Below are positions 50,487 to 58,517 of a DNA stretch of 64,000 nt, piece after piece (within the stretch, counting starts at the first letter, position 1; each line of letters begins with the position of its first letter). Under the pieces are notes generated by a model, which made no database searches, was not told the origin of the DNA, and worked only from the letters and a program-made list of their open reading frames with translations. Made by a program: the position numbers and the translations under genes. This DNA is from Streptomyces sp. NBC_01775 (lineage in GTDB: Bacteria; Actinomycetota; Actinomycetes; Streptomycetales; Streptomycetaceae), in the NCBI RefSeq assembly GCF_035917675.1, contig NZ_CP109104.1, positions 62,001 to 126,000 on the forward strand, in the 5' to 3' direction.

Positions 50487-51866
50487 TCAGCGGGAGGAGT
50501 CCTCCAGCTCGCCCTGGACCAGGGCATCGACCCGGCCGAGGACCTGGTCCAAGATGCTCAGTCCTTCGCGAGCCTCCGGCTCGGTGACCGTGCACGGCGG
50601 CACGAGGTGAAGGCGATTGGAATTGGCGAACGGCAGCATGCCGAGTTCCTTGGCGGTGCGGACGGCTTCGGCCATTACGGGACTGCTGCCCCCGGTCGGT
50701 GCCACGGGCCGGCGAGTGTCGCGGTCGGTGACGAGTTCGACGGCCCAGAAGACCCCACGTCCCCGGACCTCCCCGACACTGGGGTGCTTTTCGGCGAGCC
50801 GGTCGAGTTCGGGGCCGATCACATCGGTGCCGATACGGCGGGCGTTGTCGATGATCCCGTCGCGTTCCATGACGGTGATGGCGGCGACGGCCGCCGCACA
50901 GGCCAGCGGATGCCCGGAGTAGGTGAGGCCGCCCGGGTAGGGGCGGTGTGCGAAGTGTTCGGCGATCCGCTCCCCCATCACGACGCCACCGAGCGGTACG
51001 TAGCCGGAGTTGACGCCCTTGGCGAAGGTCAGCAGGTCGGGTACGACGCCCTCGTCGTCGCAGACGAACCAGGAGCCGGTGCGGCCGAACCCGGTCATCA
51101 CCTCGTCGACGATGAGCACGATGCCATGCCGGTCGCACAGCTCCCGCACCCCGGCGAGGTAGCCCGGCGGGGGCAGCATGATGCCCGCGGTGCCGGGGAC
51201 GGCCTCCAGCAGGATGGCCGCGACGGTCTGCGGGCCTTCCAGCTCGATGACCTGTTCAAGATGAGCGAGCGCGCGCCGGCACTCCTCCGCCTCGGTCGTC
51301 GCGTCGAAGTGGCTGCGGTACAGGTACGGGCCGAAGAAGTGGACCACGCCGGAGTCGCCGTTGTCGTTGGGCCAGCGGCGCGGGTCTCCGGTGAGGTTGA
51401 TCGCGGTCTGCGTGCCGCCGTGGTAGGAGCGGTAACGGGTCAGGACCTTGGGGCGGCCGGTGGTCAGGCGGGCCATGCGTACGGCGTGCTCGTTGGCGTC
51501 GGCGCCGCCGTTGGTGAAGAAGACCCGGTCGAGGTCGCCGGGGGCGCGTTCGCAGATCAGGCGGGCCGCTTCGGAACGCTGGTCGTTTGCGTGCTGCGGG
51601 GCGACGGTGGCCAGGGTGCGGGCCTGGTCGGCGATCGCTTCCACCACGTAGGGGTGCTGGTGGCCGACGTTGGTGTTCACCAGCTGGGAGGAGAAGTCGA
51701 GCAGCCGGTTGCCTTCGCCGTCCCAGATGTAGGAGCCCTCGGCGCGGGTGATCACCATCGGGTCGAGGCCGGCCTGGGCCGACCAGGAGTGGAAGACGTG
51801 GCGGCGGTCGAGCTCGTAAGTCCGCGCGACGGCACGGGTGTTCAGCTCGGGCTGGACAAGGGTCAT
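50487..51866 (-). CDS. Class III (omega-amino acid type) PLP-dependent aminotransferase
   Basis: 459 residues. Fold-type I class III features: YIWDGEGNRLLDFSSQLVNT, FFTNGGADANEHAVRMARLT (PLP phosphate site), RYRSYHGGTQTAINLTGDPR, the Asp of IVDEVMTGFGRTG, and the PLP lysine in LTFAKGVNSGYVPLGG. Such enzymes move the amino group of beta-alanine, beta-aminoisobutyrate, GABA or similar onto pyruvate or 2-oxoglutarate. It follows MMSDH by 24 bases, so the amine is probably converted to a semialdehyde that MMSDH then oxidises. Substrate is inferred. Confidence 0.92.
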   Translation of the reverse strand: MTLVQPELNTRAVARTYELDRRHVFHSWSAQAGLDPMVITRAEGSYIWDGEGNRLLDFSSQLVNTNVGHQHPYVVEAIADQARTLATVAPQHANDQRSEAARLICERAPGDLDRVFFTNGGADANEHAVRMARLTTGRPKVLTRYRSYHGGTQTAINLTGDPRRWPNDNGDSGVVHFFGPYLYRSHFDATTEAEECRRALAHLEQVIELEGPQTVAAILLEAVPGTAGIMLPPPGYLAGVRELCDRHGIVLIVDEVMTGFGRTGSWFVCDDEGVVPDLLTFAKGVNSGYVPLGGVVMGERIAEHFAHRPYPGGLTYSGHPLACAAAVAAITVMERDGIIDNARRIGTDVIGPELDRLAEKHPSVGEVRGRGVFWAVELVTDRDTRRPVAPTGGSSPVMAEAVRTAKELGMLPFANSNRLHLVPPCTVTEPEAREGLSILDQVLGRVDALVQGELEDSSR

Positions 51867-51890
51867 GGCGGGCCTCCTTCAGAGGGGTCT

Positions 51891-53402
51891 TCAGGCGGTC
51901 TGCGGGAAGCCGAGGTTGAGGCCTGCCTGGCTGGGGGCCCGCCAGCGCGTGGTGACGACCTTGCCCCGGGTGAAGAAGTGCACGCCCTCGGTGCCGTGCG
52001 CGTGGGTGTCCCCGAACAGGGAGTTCTTCCAGCCGCCGAAGCTGTAGTAGGCCATCGGTACCGGGATCGGCACGTTGATGCCGACCATGCCGACCTCGAC
52101 CTCGTTCTGGAAGCGGCGGGCGGCACCGCCGTCGTTGGTGAAGATCGCCGTCCCGTTGCCGTACGGGTTGGAATTGATCAGTTCGAGGGCCTCGTCGTAG
52201 GACTCCACCCGCAGGACGGACAGGACGGGCCCGAAGATCTCGTCCGTGTAGCAGCTCATGTCGGTGGTGACGTGGTCGATCAGCGTGGGGCCGAGCCAGA
52301 ATCCGTCCCGGCCGCCGTCCGCCCGTACCTGGCGGCCGTCCACGACCAGGCTCGCGCCGCCCTCCTCCGCCTGGGCTGCCTTCTCGACGTAGGAGGCCAC
52401 CCGGTCGCGGTGCGCGGCGGTCACCAGCGGCCCCATGTCGCAGCCCTGGGTGCCGTCGCCGGTCCTGATGTCGCGGGCCCGCTCGGCGATCTTCGCGACC
52501 AGCTCATCGGCGACGCCGCCGACCGCCACCACGGCCGAGATCGCCATGCAGCGCTCCCCCGCCGATCCGAACCCTGCGTTGACCATGGCATCGGCGGCCT
52601 GGTCCAGGTCGGCGTCGGGCAGGACGACGGCGTGGTTCTTCGCCCCGCCCAGCGCCTGGACCCGCTTGCCGTTGGCCGTGCCCGTGGCGTACACGTACTG
52701 GGCGATCGGGGTGGAGCCGACAAAGCTGATGGCCTTGACGGACCGGTGGGACAGCAACTCCTCGACCGCCGCCTTGTCGCCCTGCAACACGTTGAAGACG
52801 CCCGGGGGCAGCCCCGCCTCCTCCCACAGCTCGGCCATCCACAGCGCGGCCGAGGGGGCCTTCTCGCTCGGCTTGAGCACGACGGTGTTGCCGGCCGCGA
52901 TGGCTACGGGGAAGAACCACATGGGCACCATCGCGGGGAAGTTGAACGGCGCGATGATGCCGACGACCCCGAGCGGCTGCCGGACCGAGTGCACGTCCAC
53001 CTCCGTCGAGGCGCTCTCGCTGAAACCGCCCTTGAGCAGGTGCGGAATGCCACAGGCGAACTCCACCACCTCCTGGCCGCGGGCGACCTCGCCCAGCGCG
53101 TCGGACAGGACCTTGCCGTGCTCACCGGTGATGATCTCGGCAAGCTCGTGCTTGCGCTGGTTGAGCAGCTCGCGGAAGCGGAAGACGATCGCGACGCGCT
53201 TGGCCAGTGACGTGTCCCGCCAGCCCGGAAAAGCGGCAGTGGCCGCCTCGATCACGGAGCGGGAGTCCGCCTCGTGGGCCAGGGCCACCTCGCGCGTCAC
53301 CGCGCCGGTCGCCGGATTGGTCACCGCGGCGGCACGTCCACTCGTGCCGGGGAACGCCTTGTTGTTGGCCCAATGCCCGACACAGGCAAGATCGCTGGTC
53401 AC
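51891..53402 (-). CDS. mmsA: Methylmalonate-semialdehyde/malonate-semialdehyde dehydrogenase (CoA-acylating)
   Basis: 503 residues from GTG 53402. Typical MMSDH sequence: GEVARGQEVVEFACGIPHLL, GIIAPFNFPAMVPMWFFPVA (Asn of the oxyanion hole), FVGSTPIAQYVYATGTANGK, LGGAKNHAVVLPDADLDQAA, and the catalytic Cys in GSAGERCMAISAVV. The usual ALDH glutamate is replaced by Asn (GAKNH), as in all MMSDH, which allows CoA to act as acceptor. It converts (methyl)malonate semialdehyde to propionyl- or acetyl-CoA plus CO2 in valine and beta-alanine breakdown. It is divergent from a PucR regulator. Confidence 0.93.
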   Translation of the reverse strand: MTSDLACVGHWANNKAFPGTSGRAAAVTNPATGAVTREVALAHEADSRSVIEAATAAFPGWRDTSLAKRVAIVFRFRELLNQRKHELAEIITGEHGKVLSDALGEVARGQEVVEFACGIPHLLKGGFSESASTEVDVHSVRQPLGVVGIIAPFNFPAMVPMWFFPVAIAAGNTVVLKPSEKAPSAALWMAELWEEAGLPPGVFNVLQGDKAAVEELLSHRSVKAISFVGSTPIAQYVYATGTANGKRVQALGGAKNHAVVLPDADLDQAADAMVNAGFGSAGERCMAISAVVAVGGVADELVAKIAERARDIRTGDGTQGCDMGPLVTAAHRDRVASYVEKAAQAEEGGASLVVDGRQVRADGGRDGFWLGPTLIDHVTTDMSCYTDEIFGPVLSVLRVESYDEALELINSNPYGNGTAIFTNDGGAARRFQNEVEVGMVGINVPIPVPMAYYSFGGWKNSLFGDTHAHGTEGVHFFTRGKVVTTRWRAPSQAGLNLGFPQTA

Positions 53403-53541
53403 TGCTGCCTCACTCTCGCTCGATCACTCGCTGCACACGGAGCCGGCAACCCGGCGACCGGCACGGCCGCCCGTCCACCGGCCCGGCTGTGAGGCTGCCA
53501 GGACATACGCCGACAGTCTGTACAGCACTGAGAGAGATTCC

Positions 53542-53554
53542 TTACGATGCGTAA
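53542..53554. promoter_or_regulatory. Palindrome abutting the PucR start; possible leaderless promoter
   Basis: TTACG-ATG-CGTAA ends on the base before the PucR ATG. It contains TACGAT, a -10 hexamer, 6 bases before the ATG, while no ribosome site is present. A leaderless transcript controlled by a protein at this dyad is plausible. A -35 is not clear. Confidence 0.45.
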
Positions 53555-55162
53555 ATGCAGCCGACCGTCCGGGAAGTCCTCCAGCTGTCCGCCCTGGCCA
53601 CCGGGCGGCCACGCGTCGTCGGCGGTCGCGACCACCTCGACCATCCGGTCCGGTGGGTGCACAGCAGCGATCTCCCCGACCTCACCGATCTGCTGGAGGG
53701 CGGAGAACTCGTCCTGACCACCGGCCCCACGCTGGCCAACGGCGCGCCCCGGGCCGAGGCCTACCTGAGCATGCTGGCCGCGCAAGGTGTGGCCGGCCTC
53801 GTCATCGAGCTCGGCACCCACCTCACAGCCGTGCCGGAACACCTGGGAGCTTTCGCCGACTCCCTCTCGCTGCCCGTGGTGACCCTGACCGAGAGAACCC
53901 GTTTCGTCGAGGTCACCCAGCAGGTGCACCGGCTGATCGTGGCCGACCAGTACGAAGAGGTCGAGTTCGCCCGCACCACCCACGAGGTCTTCACCTCGCT
54001 CAACATGTCCCGGGCCTCCACCACGGACATCGTCACGCGCGCGGCGCAGACCCTGGGCGCCCCGCTGGTCCTGGAAGACCTCAGCCGGCACGTGCTGGCC
54101 TTCTGCGCCCTGGACACCTCGACCACAGCGCTCCTGGACCAGTGGGCCGACCGCTCCCGCCTCCACGACGCGGCGGCCGGCCACGCGGACGCCCCCGCCT
54201 GGTCGGCCGTCCCGGTGGGCGTCGGCTCGGAGCGCTGGGGCCGGCTCGTCCTGCCCACCCAGGCCTCCGATCCGTCCCGCGCCCGTATGGTCCTGGAACG
54301 CGCGGCGCAGTCCCTCCAGCTGCATCGGATGATCCAGCAGGAGCGCGACGCCCTCGTGGTCCAGGCACTCGGCGGCCTCCTCGACGACCTGTTGAGCGCC
54401 CGCTTCAACGAGGGGGACGATGAAAAAGAGGCCATGGCCCGCGCGACCGCCCTCGGCCTCACCCCCAGCAGCCGGTACGCCCCGCTTTCCGTCCGCATCC
54501 CCCAGCGCCCCGGCACCGACGCACTGGCACAGGGCGAGGCCGACCGGCGGCTCCTGACCGCCGTCCGCCAGTCAGCCGCCGCCGTCGGCGGCAGCGCCAT
54601 CGCCTCCATCCGCCGCGAGGGAACCGTCTCGGCGATCATCTCGTGCCTGCCCAAGGGAGCCGACCGGACGCTGGATGCCGTGTGCAGAGGGCTGCGGGAC
54701 CGCCTGACCGGCCGGAGCGGCACCGAAGGCTGGGCCGCAGGCACCGCCCCCGCCTCCGCCAGCCTCATCGGCGCCGCACACGGTCTCACCGAGGCGGAAC
54801 ATGTTGCCGACGTCGGCCTGACCATGCCCGAAGCGCACCGTCTCTACCGGTCGACCGACGTACGTCTACGCGGACTTGTCGCACTGCTCCGTGGCGACCA
54901 CCGCCTCCAGGCCTTCGCGGAGACCGAACTGGGCCGCCTGCTCGACCACGACGCCCGCACGGGCGAGAACCTCCTGGCCCTCCTGCGCACCCACCTGGAC
55001 TGCTCCGGCTCCAAGACACACACCGCCCGCCTCACGGGCCTGAGCCGCCCCACCCTCTACAGCCGCCTGCGCACCCTGGAACGCATCCTGGGCGTCTCCC
55101 TCGAGTCCGCCGAGTCACGTACTTCGCTCCACACCGCGCTCATGATCATCGATGCCCGCTGA
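53555..55162 (+). CDS. PucR family transcriptional regulator
   Basis: 535 residues. The N-terminal PucR sensor (about 1-125) starts MQPTVREVLQLSALATGRPR and includes DLTDLLEGGELVLTTG and GVAGLVIELGTHL. A GAF/GGDEF-like central region follows (about 160-400). The C-terminal PucR HTH is FAETELGRLLDHDARTGENL, LALLRTHLDCSGSKTHTARL and SRPTLYSRLRTLERILGV. PucR proteins usually activate nitrogen or amino acid catabolic genes. It is divergent from MMSDH/aminotransferase and probably activates them in response to the amino compound or its semialdehyde. Confidence 0.91.
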   Translation: MQPTVREVLQLSALATGRPRVVGGRDHLDHPVRWVHSSDLPDLTDLLEGGELVLTTGPTLANGAPRAEAYLSMLAAQGVAGLVIELGTHLTAVPEHLGAFADSLSLPVVTLTERTRFVEVTQQVHRLIVADQYEEVEFARTTHEVFTSLNMSRASTTDIVTRAAQTLGAPLVLEDLSRHVLAFCALDTSTTALLDQWADRSRLHDAAAGHADAPAWSAVPVGVGSERWGRLVLPTQASDPSRARMVLERAAQSLQLHRMIQQERDALVVQALGGLLDDLLSARFNEGDDEKEAMARATALGLTPSSRYAPLSVRIPQRPGTDALAQGEADRRLLTAVRQSAAAVGGSAIASIRREGTVSAIISCLPKGADRTLDAVCRGLRDRLTGRSGTEGWAAGTAPASASLIGAAHGLTEAEHVADVGLTMPEAHRLYRSTDVRLRGLVALLRGDHRLQAFAETELGRLLDHDARTGENLLALLRTHLDCSGSKTHTARLTGLSRPTLYSRLRTLERILGVSLESAESRTSLHTALMIIDAR

Positions 55163-55409
55163 GACAGTCGGGAGGCTCGCAGGGGTAGCCGTACGGGCTG
55201 TCGACGTCGGCGGGACACAGCGGGGCATGGACGCCCGCCTGGAAGAAGAACCGCAGGTGGCAGGGCACACGGCACCTCGCCGCGTTGTCGAAGCAGCCAA
55301 GTAGGCCCAGCACGAGGACGCTCCTGCGCCGTGCGATGCTCCCCAGCCGCCGCTGGGAGGCGCCCCCTGTGGGAGGTGCCCCTGCATCTGACGACGCGGC
55401 CTGATCCAC
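55146..55409 (-). CDS. Possible small cysteine-rich protein
   Basis: An 87-residue frame with a basic N-terminus, a short hydrophobic patch (RRSVLVLGLLGCF) and six cysteines in AARCRVPCHLRFFFQAG and LCPADVDSPYGYPCEPPDC. It is convergent with PucR and overlaps its last bases. The cysteine spacing is unusual for random sequence, but there is no ribosome site or known family, so it may not be a gene. Confidence 0.25.
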   Translation of the reverse strand: MDQAASSDAGAPPTGGASQRRLGSIARRRSVLVLGLLGCFDNAARCRVPCHLRFFFQAGVHAPLCPADVDSPYGYPCEPPDCLSGHR

Positions 55410-55429
55410 GAAGATCCAAACGAGCGGCC

Positions 55430-56359
55430 CTAGCCCCGGGGGACCAGAACGACCTTGCCGAGGTTGCGGCGGGAGTGGATGATCTCGTGGGCTCGCGCCG
55501 CTTCGGCGAGCGGGATCTCAGCGGATACGCGGGGGCACAGCGTGCGGTTGCGGTGGCGTTCCCACAGCTCGTCGAGCCAGCGCGCGTACACCTCGGGCTC
55601 GCCCCGGGCGATGGCCGCCATCTGGAAGCCGATGGCCGAGGCGCTCCGGATGAGCAGTTCGTACGCGTCGACCGTGCCGCCGCCCGAGCTGTAGGCGACC
55701 AGACGGCCGCTGGGGGCCAGTGCGCGCACCGCGGGGCCGAGGAGTTCTCCGCCGACCCCGTCGATGACCATGTCGACCGGATCGCCCCAGGACTCGTTCC
55801 CGTAGAGCACGACCTCGTCGGCGCCGAGTGCGCGGACGAACTCCGCTTTGTCCGCACTGCTGATGGCCGCGATCACGCGGGAGGCCCCGCCTGCCTTCGC
55901 GTACTGCAGTGCGAGGGTACCGACCGCACTGGCCGCTGCGGTAACCAGGACGGCGTCGCCGGGTTGGGGGCGGCCGGCCTCGTAGGCGCCGCGTGCCACC
56001 AGGCCGCTGCGGACCAGGGCCACCGCGTCGACGCTGGTCGCCCGGTCGGGAATGGCGGAGGCCATCGCCTGGTGGATGAGGGCCAGTTCGGCATAGGCGT
56101 GGGAGAAGCAGAGCCCGGTGACGCGGTCGCCCACGGCGAAACCGGTGACGCCTTCACCGACGGCGGCGACGGTGCCTGCTACCTCGCCGCTGAGCGGGAC
56201 GGGCTCGGCGCCCTCGCGCACCTTTCGTACGGTCGGCAGCGTGACACCGACCGCTTCGGTACGGACGAGCAGCTCACCCGGCCCGGGTACCGGAACGGGG
56301 GCCTCCTCGGTGAAGAGAACCTCGGGGCCACCGCTGACCTCATAGCGAACACGACGCAT
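55430..56359 (-). CDS. Quinone-oxidoreductase-type MDR (zinc-independent alcohol dehydrogenase superfamily)
   Basis: 309 residues from ATG 56359 with GGAGGTG three bases upstream. MDR features: EAPVPVPGPGELLVRTEAVG, GEVAGTVAAVGEGVTGFAVG DRV turn, then the NADPH-binding AAASAVGTLALQYAKAGGAS. The catalytic zinc cysteines and structural zinc lobe are absent, which places it with quinone oxidoreductase/enoyl-reductase types. It reduces a quinone or enone using NADPH. It is divergent from a MarR regulator and two MarR-type palindromes lie in between, so expression is likely induced by a redox or phenolic compound. Confidence 0.9.
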   Translation of the reverse strand: MRRVRYEVSGGPEVLFTEEAPVPVPGPGELLVRTEAVGVTLPTVRKVREGAEPVPLSGEVAGTVAAVGEGVTGFAVGDRVTGLCFSHAYAELALIHQAMASAIPDRATSVDAVALVRSGLVARGAYEAGRPQPGDAVLVTAAASAVGTLALQYAKAGGASRVIAAISSADKAEFVRALGADEVVLYGNESWGDPVDMVIDGVGGELLGPAVRALAPSGRLVAYSSGGGTVDAYELLIRSASAIGFQMAAIARGEPEVYARWLDELWERHRNRTLCPRVSAEIPLAEAARAHEIIHSRRNLGKVVLVPRG

Positions 56360-56391
56360 GGACACCTCCGGGTATGACACGGCTCCAATAA

Positions 56392-56410
56392 TCATTGGTA
56401 TTCCCAATGG
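56392..56410. promoter_or_regulatory. MarR operator 1
   Basis: TCATTGG-TATTC-CCAATGG, a 19-bp palindrome with one outer mismatch, located 33 bases from the MDR start. It is the twin of the site at 56431-56449. Confidence 0.7.
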
Positions 56411-56430
56411 ATCGCCAGCGTAGAGAGAGG

Positions 56431-56449
56431 TCATTGGGAAGTCCAATGA
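56431..56449. promoter_or_regulatory. MarR operator 2
   Basis: TCATTGG-GAAGT-CCAATGA, a perfect 19-bp palindrome 20 bases upstream of the MarR start. Centres of the two sites are 39 bases apart (near four helical turns). Confidence 0.72.
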
Positions 56450-56469
56450 CTTCGGGATAGCCTGCTTCC

Positions 56470-56913
56470 ATGACCCCCACCGAACGCCCGCATGCCCTGG
56501 CACACGTCCAGTCCCTGCCGAGCTGGCTGGCCGGCCGGGTAGCGGCGCGCGGCCGGAGCCTGGTCGCCGAGGCGATCGCAGAGGAAGGACTGCGGCTGCC
56601 GCATCACGCCGTGCTCGCGGCTGTGTGCGAGTACGGCCCGGTCGCCCAGGCGGATTTGGTGCGCCGGCTGGGCTTCGACGCGAAGGACGTGGTCCTCCTG
56701 CTCAACCACCTGGAGGAAGCCGGGCTTGCGGTGCGGGAACCCGATCCGCAGGACCGTCGCAAGAACGCCGTGACGGTGACGCCGGCGGGCGTGCGGACTC
56801 TGGAGCGGTGCGCGGGGCTGGCGGAGCGGGCCAACGACGAGCTCCTGGCGCCGCTCAGCGCGGCGGAAGGCCGGCAGCTGATGGAGTTGCTGACCCGGGT
56901 GTACGAGGCGTAG
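56470..56913 (+). CDS. MarR family transcriptional regulator
   Basis: 147 residues. The winged helix is visible as LPHHAVLAAVCEYGPVAQAD, LVRRLGFDAKDVVLLLNHLE and the wing AVREPDPQDRRKNAVTVT. Helices at both ends form the dimer interface (LWLAGRVAARGRSLVAEAIA-like; GRQLMELLTRVYEA). MarR proteins are repressors released by phenolic or oxidising ligands. Two palindromes in the gap to the MDR gene make it the obvious repressor of both genes. Confidence 0.91.
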   Translation: MTPTERPHALAHVQSLPSWLAGRVAARGRSLVAEAIAEEGLRLPHHAVLAAVCEYGPVAQADLVRRLGFDAKDVVLLLNHLEEAGLAVREPDPQDRRKNAVTVTPAGVRTLERCAGLAERANDELLAPLSAAEGRQLMELLTRVYEA

Positions 56914-57179
56914 CACCGCTCTTCGTGTCTTCTCGGCTGCCGGGGACGGCTGCCGAGGGCCGCTTCTGCCGTGACGCTGGAGGAAGACGGCAACTCGCTC
57001 CGGTGAGGGCTCGAAGCCAGTGGTGACACCGCCCGTCCCGGCTCCTGGGCGAGTGACCGACCGAGGGTCCTGCGGCGGAGAGTCTCCGGCGCAAGGCCAT
57101 CCGCGCCGCTCGACCCTCGACACGTTCCCTGAACGGCCTCTCAGACGGTTGCCGCAGCCGCGCCACGACCGGCGTACTC

Positions 57180-57415
57180 GGAGCCGGTGACCCTGCCGGG
57201 ACGGTCTTCCCGCACCACGGCGTTGGAATGACGGTGCCGAGCGATGTCGCCGTCTTGAAGAACCCGCTCGCTCTGCCGTTTTCCCTGTACGGGAGCCACG
57301 TCATGATGAGCTTCATCCCGGTGGAGAACTCCACGCCCGCGAAGAGGCCGATCAGACCTTGCGCTGTCAGGCCGAGGGGGATCGAACGGTGACGCCGTGG
57401 ATGGGATGCGGTCAC
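57180..57415 (-). pseudogene. Fragment of an MFS transporter
   Basis: About 65 residues, QGLIGLFAGVEFSTGMKLIM and TWLPYRENGRASGFFKTATS with LGTVIP, correspond to helices 4-5 of an MFS transporter (GRA-G-F-TA-SLG). The remaining helices are absent on both sides. The rest of 56914-57423 shows no gene. Confidence 0.5.
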
Positions 57416-57423
57416 GCGTCCGG

Positions 57424-58086
57424 TCAGGCAGCCCCTGACCAGGCTTTGCGGGCGAGCAGTTGAACCTCCCGGAACTGCCGTCGGTCGGTGGGCTGAGGCT
57501 CGCGAACCGTCCGGGCCACCTCCGCCAACCCGGACTCGCGCAGCATCGCGGCGAGGTGATCAGGCCACCACCGGTAGGCCGGCGCGACTGCGTGATCGAA
57601 GACCTGCGTCGGATGAGAGGGATCATCGCTTGCCGAAAAGCCGACCAGAAGGTGGCCGCCGGGTGCCAGCACACGGTGGAACTCCGCCAGGATGACGGGG
57701 AGTTCCGGCGGCGGCGTGTGGATGATGGACCAACGTGAGAGTACGCCGCCCAGCACGCCGTCAGCGATGTTCAACCCGGCCATCGAGCCCACGTCGAACC
57801 GCAGGCCCGGATAGGCCTGTCGAGCCAACTCGATCATCGCAGGAGAGGCATCAACACCAAACGCCGCCAGCCCCAGCTCGTCCAGATAGGCGGTGACATA
57901 GCCAGGCCCACACCCCAGGTCCGCGACCTGACCGTCCCCACTCGCACTTACGACCTCGGCGAAAACACCCAAGATCCCACGGTCCAGGGGACTGTCACGC
58001 AGCGCGTCACGGAACAGCTGCGCATAGGTGAGGGCAGCAGCGTCGTAAGACTCGCGGGTGGCACCGAGGGCATCGTGTTCGACCAT
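57424..58086 (-). CDS. Class I SAM-dependent methyltransferase
   Basis: 220 residues. Motif I is QVADLGCGPGYVTAYL (residues 54-69), motif II FGVDASPAMIELARQAY, the post-II acidic region FDVGSMAGL and motif IV region WSIIHTPPPELPVILAEFHR, then LAPGGHLLVGFSAS. A small-molecule methyltransferase (ubiE/biosynthetic type) is likely. No adjoining pathway gives the substrate. The start ATG at 58086 begins MVEHDALGATRESYDAAALT, which is typical for the family. Confidence 0.9.
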   Translation of the reverse strand: MVEHDALGATRESYDAAALTYAQLFRDALRDSPLDRGILGVFAEVVSASGDGQVADLGCGPGYVTAYLDELGLAAFGVDASPAMIELARQAYPGLRFDVGSMAGLNIADGVLGGVLSRWSIIHTPPPELPVILAEFHRVLAPGGHLLVGFSASDDPSHPTQVFDHAVAPAYRWWPDHLAAMLRESGLAEVARTVREPQPTDRRQFREVQLLARKAWSGAA

Positions 58087-58517
58087 GCTCGCAACAGTAG
58101 TTCCCTGGCCCCGAGGCGAGCCGAGAGAATCACGATCTTCCCTCCCGCCCGTTCGCCCGTTCGCCCGTCGACACTGGCGGTTGCTGAGGTGCGCCGGCTC
58201 GCACCTCTCCTCGATGCGAACGCCGGAGTGCGCCGCGGCGTTTCGACACCCGCCCGGTCCCAGAACGCGGCTTCTTCATCGGTGCCGATGTGACCGCACC
58301 CGCAGGGGCGTCATCCACGTCCGCCGCGGCAGCTCCGCCGGCGGGTACGGACGGACACGCTCCCCCGCGAAGGCCGCGAACGGAGGGCTCGGCAATTTTT
58401 CACCCGCCCCGGTCGTTGCGGCTGCGGGGGCCTTGTCGAACCCGTGCCCGCGAGGACCCCGTCGCTCCCTGGCCCAAGCCCAGGTGAGGGAATGAAGCGA
58501 AGATCCCAGGAGGTCCC
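58087..58517. other. Intergenic stretch between divergent genes
   Basis: No convincing gene. The last bases hold AGGAGGTCCC, the ribosome site of the following gene. Promoters for the divergent neighbours should lie here but no clear hexamer pair stands out. Confidence 0.35.

Noticed and set aside
50607..54423. Very long plus-strand frames opposite the aminotransferase and MMSDH genes
   Set aside because: Typical high-GC shadow frames; the minus strand holds complete enzyme motifs and proper starts.
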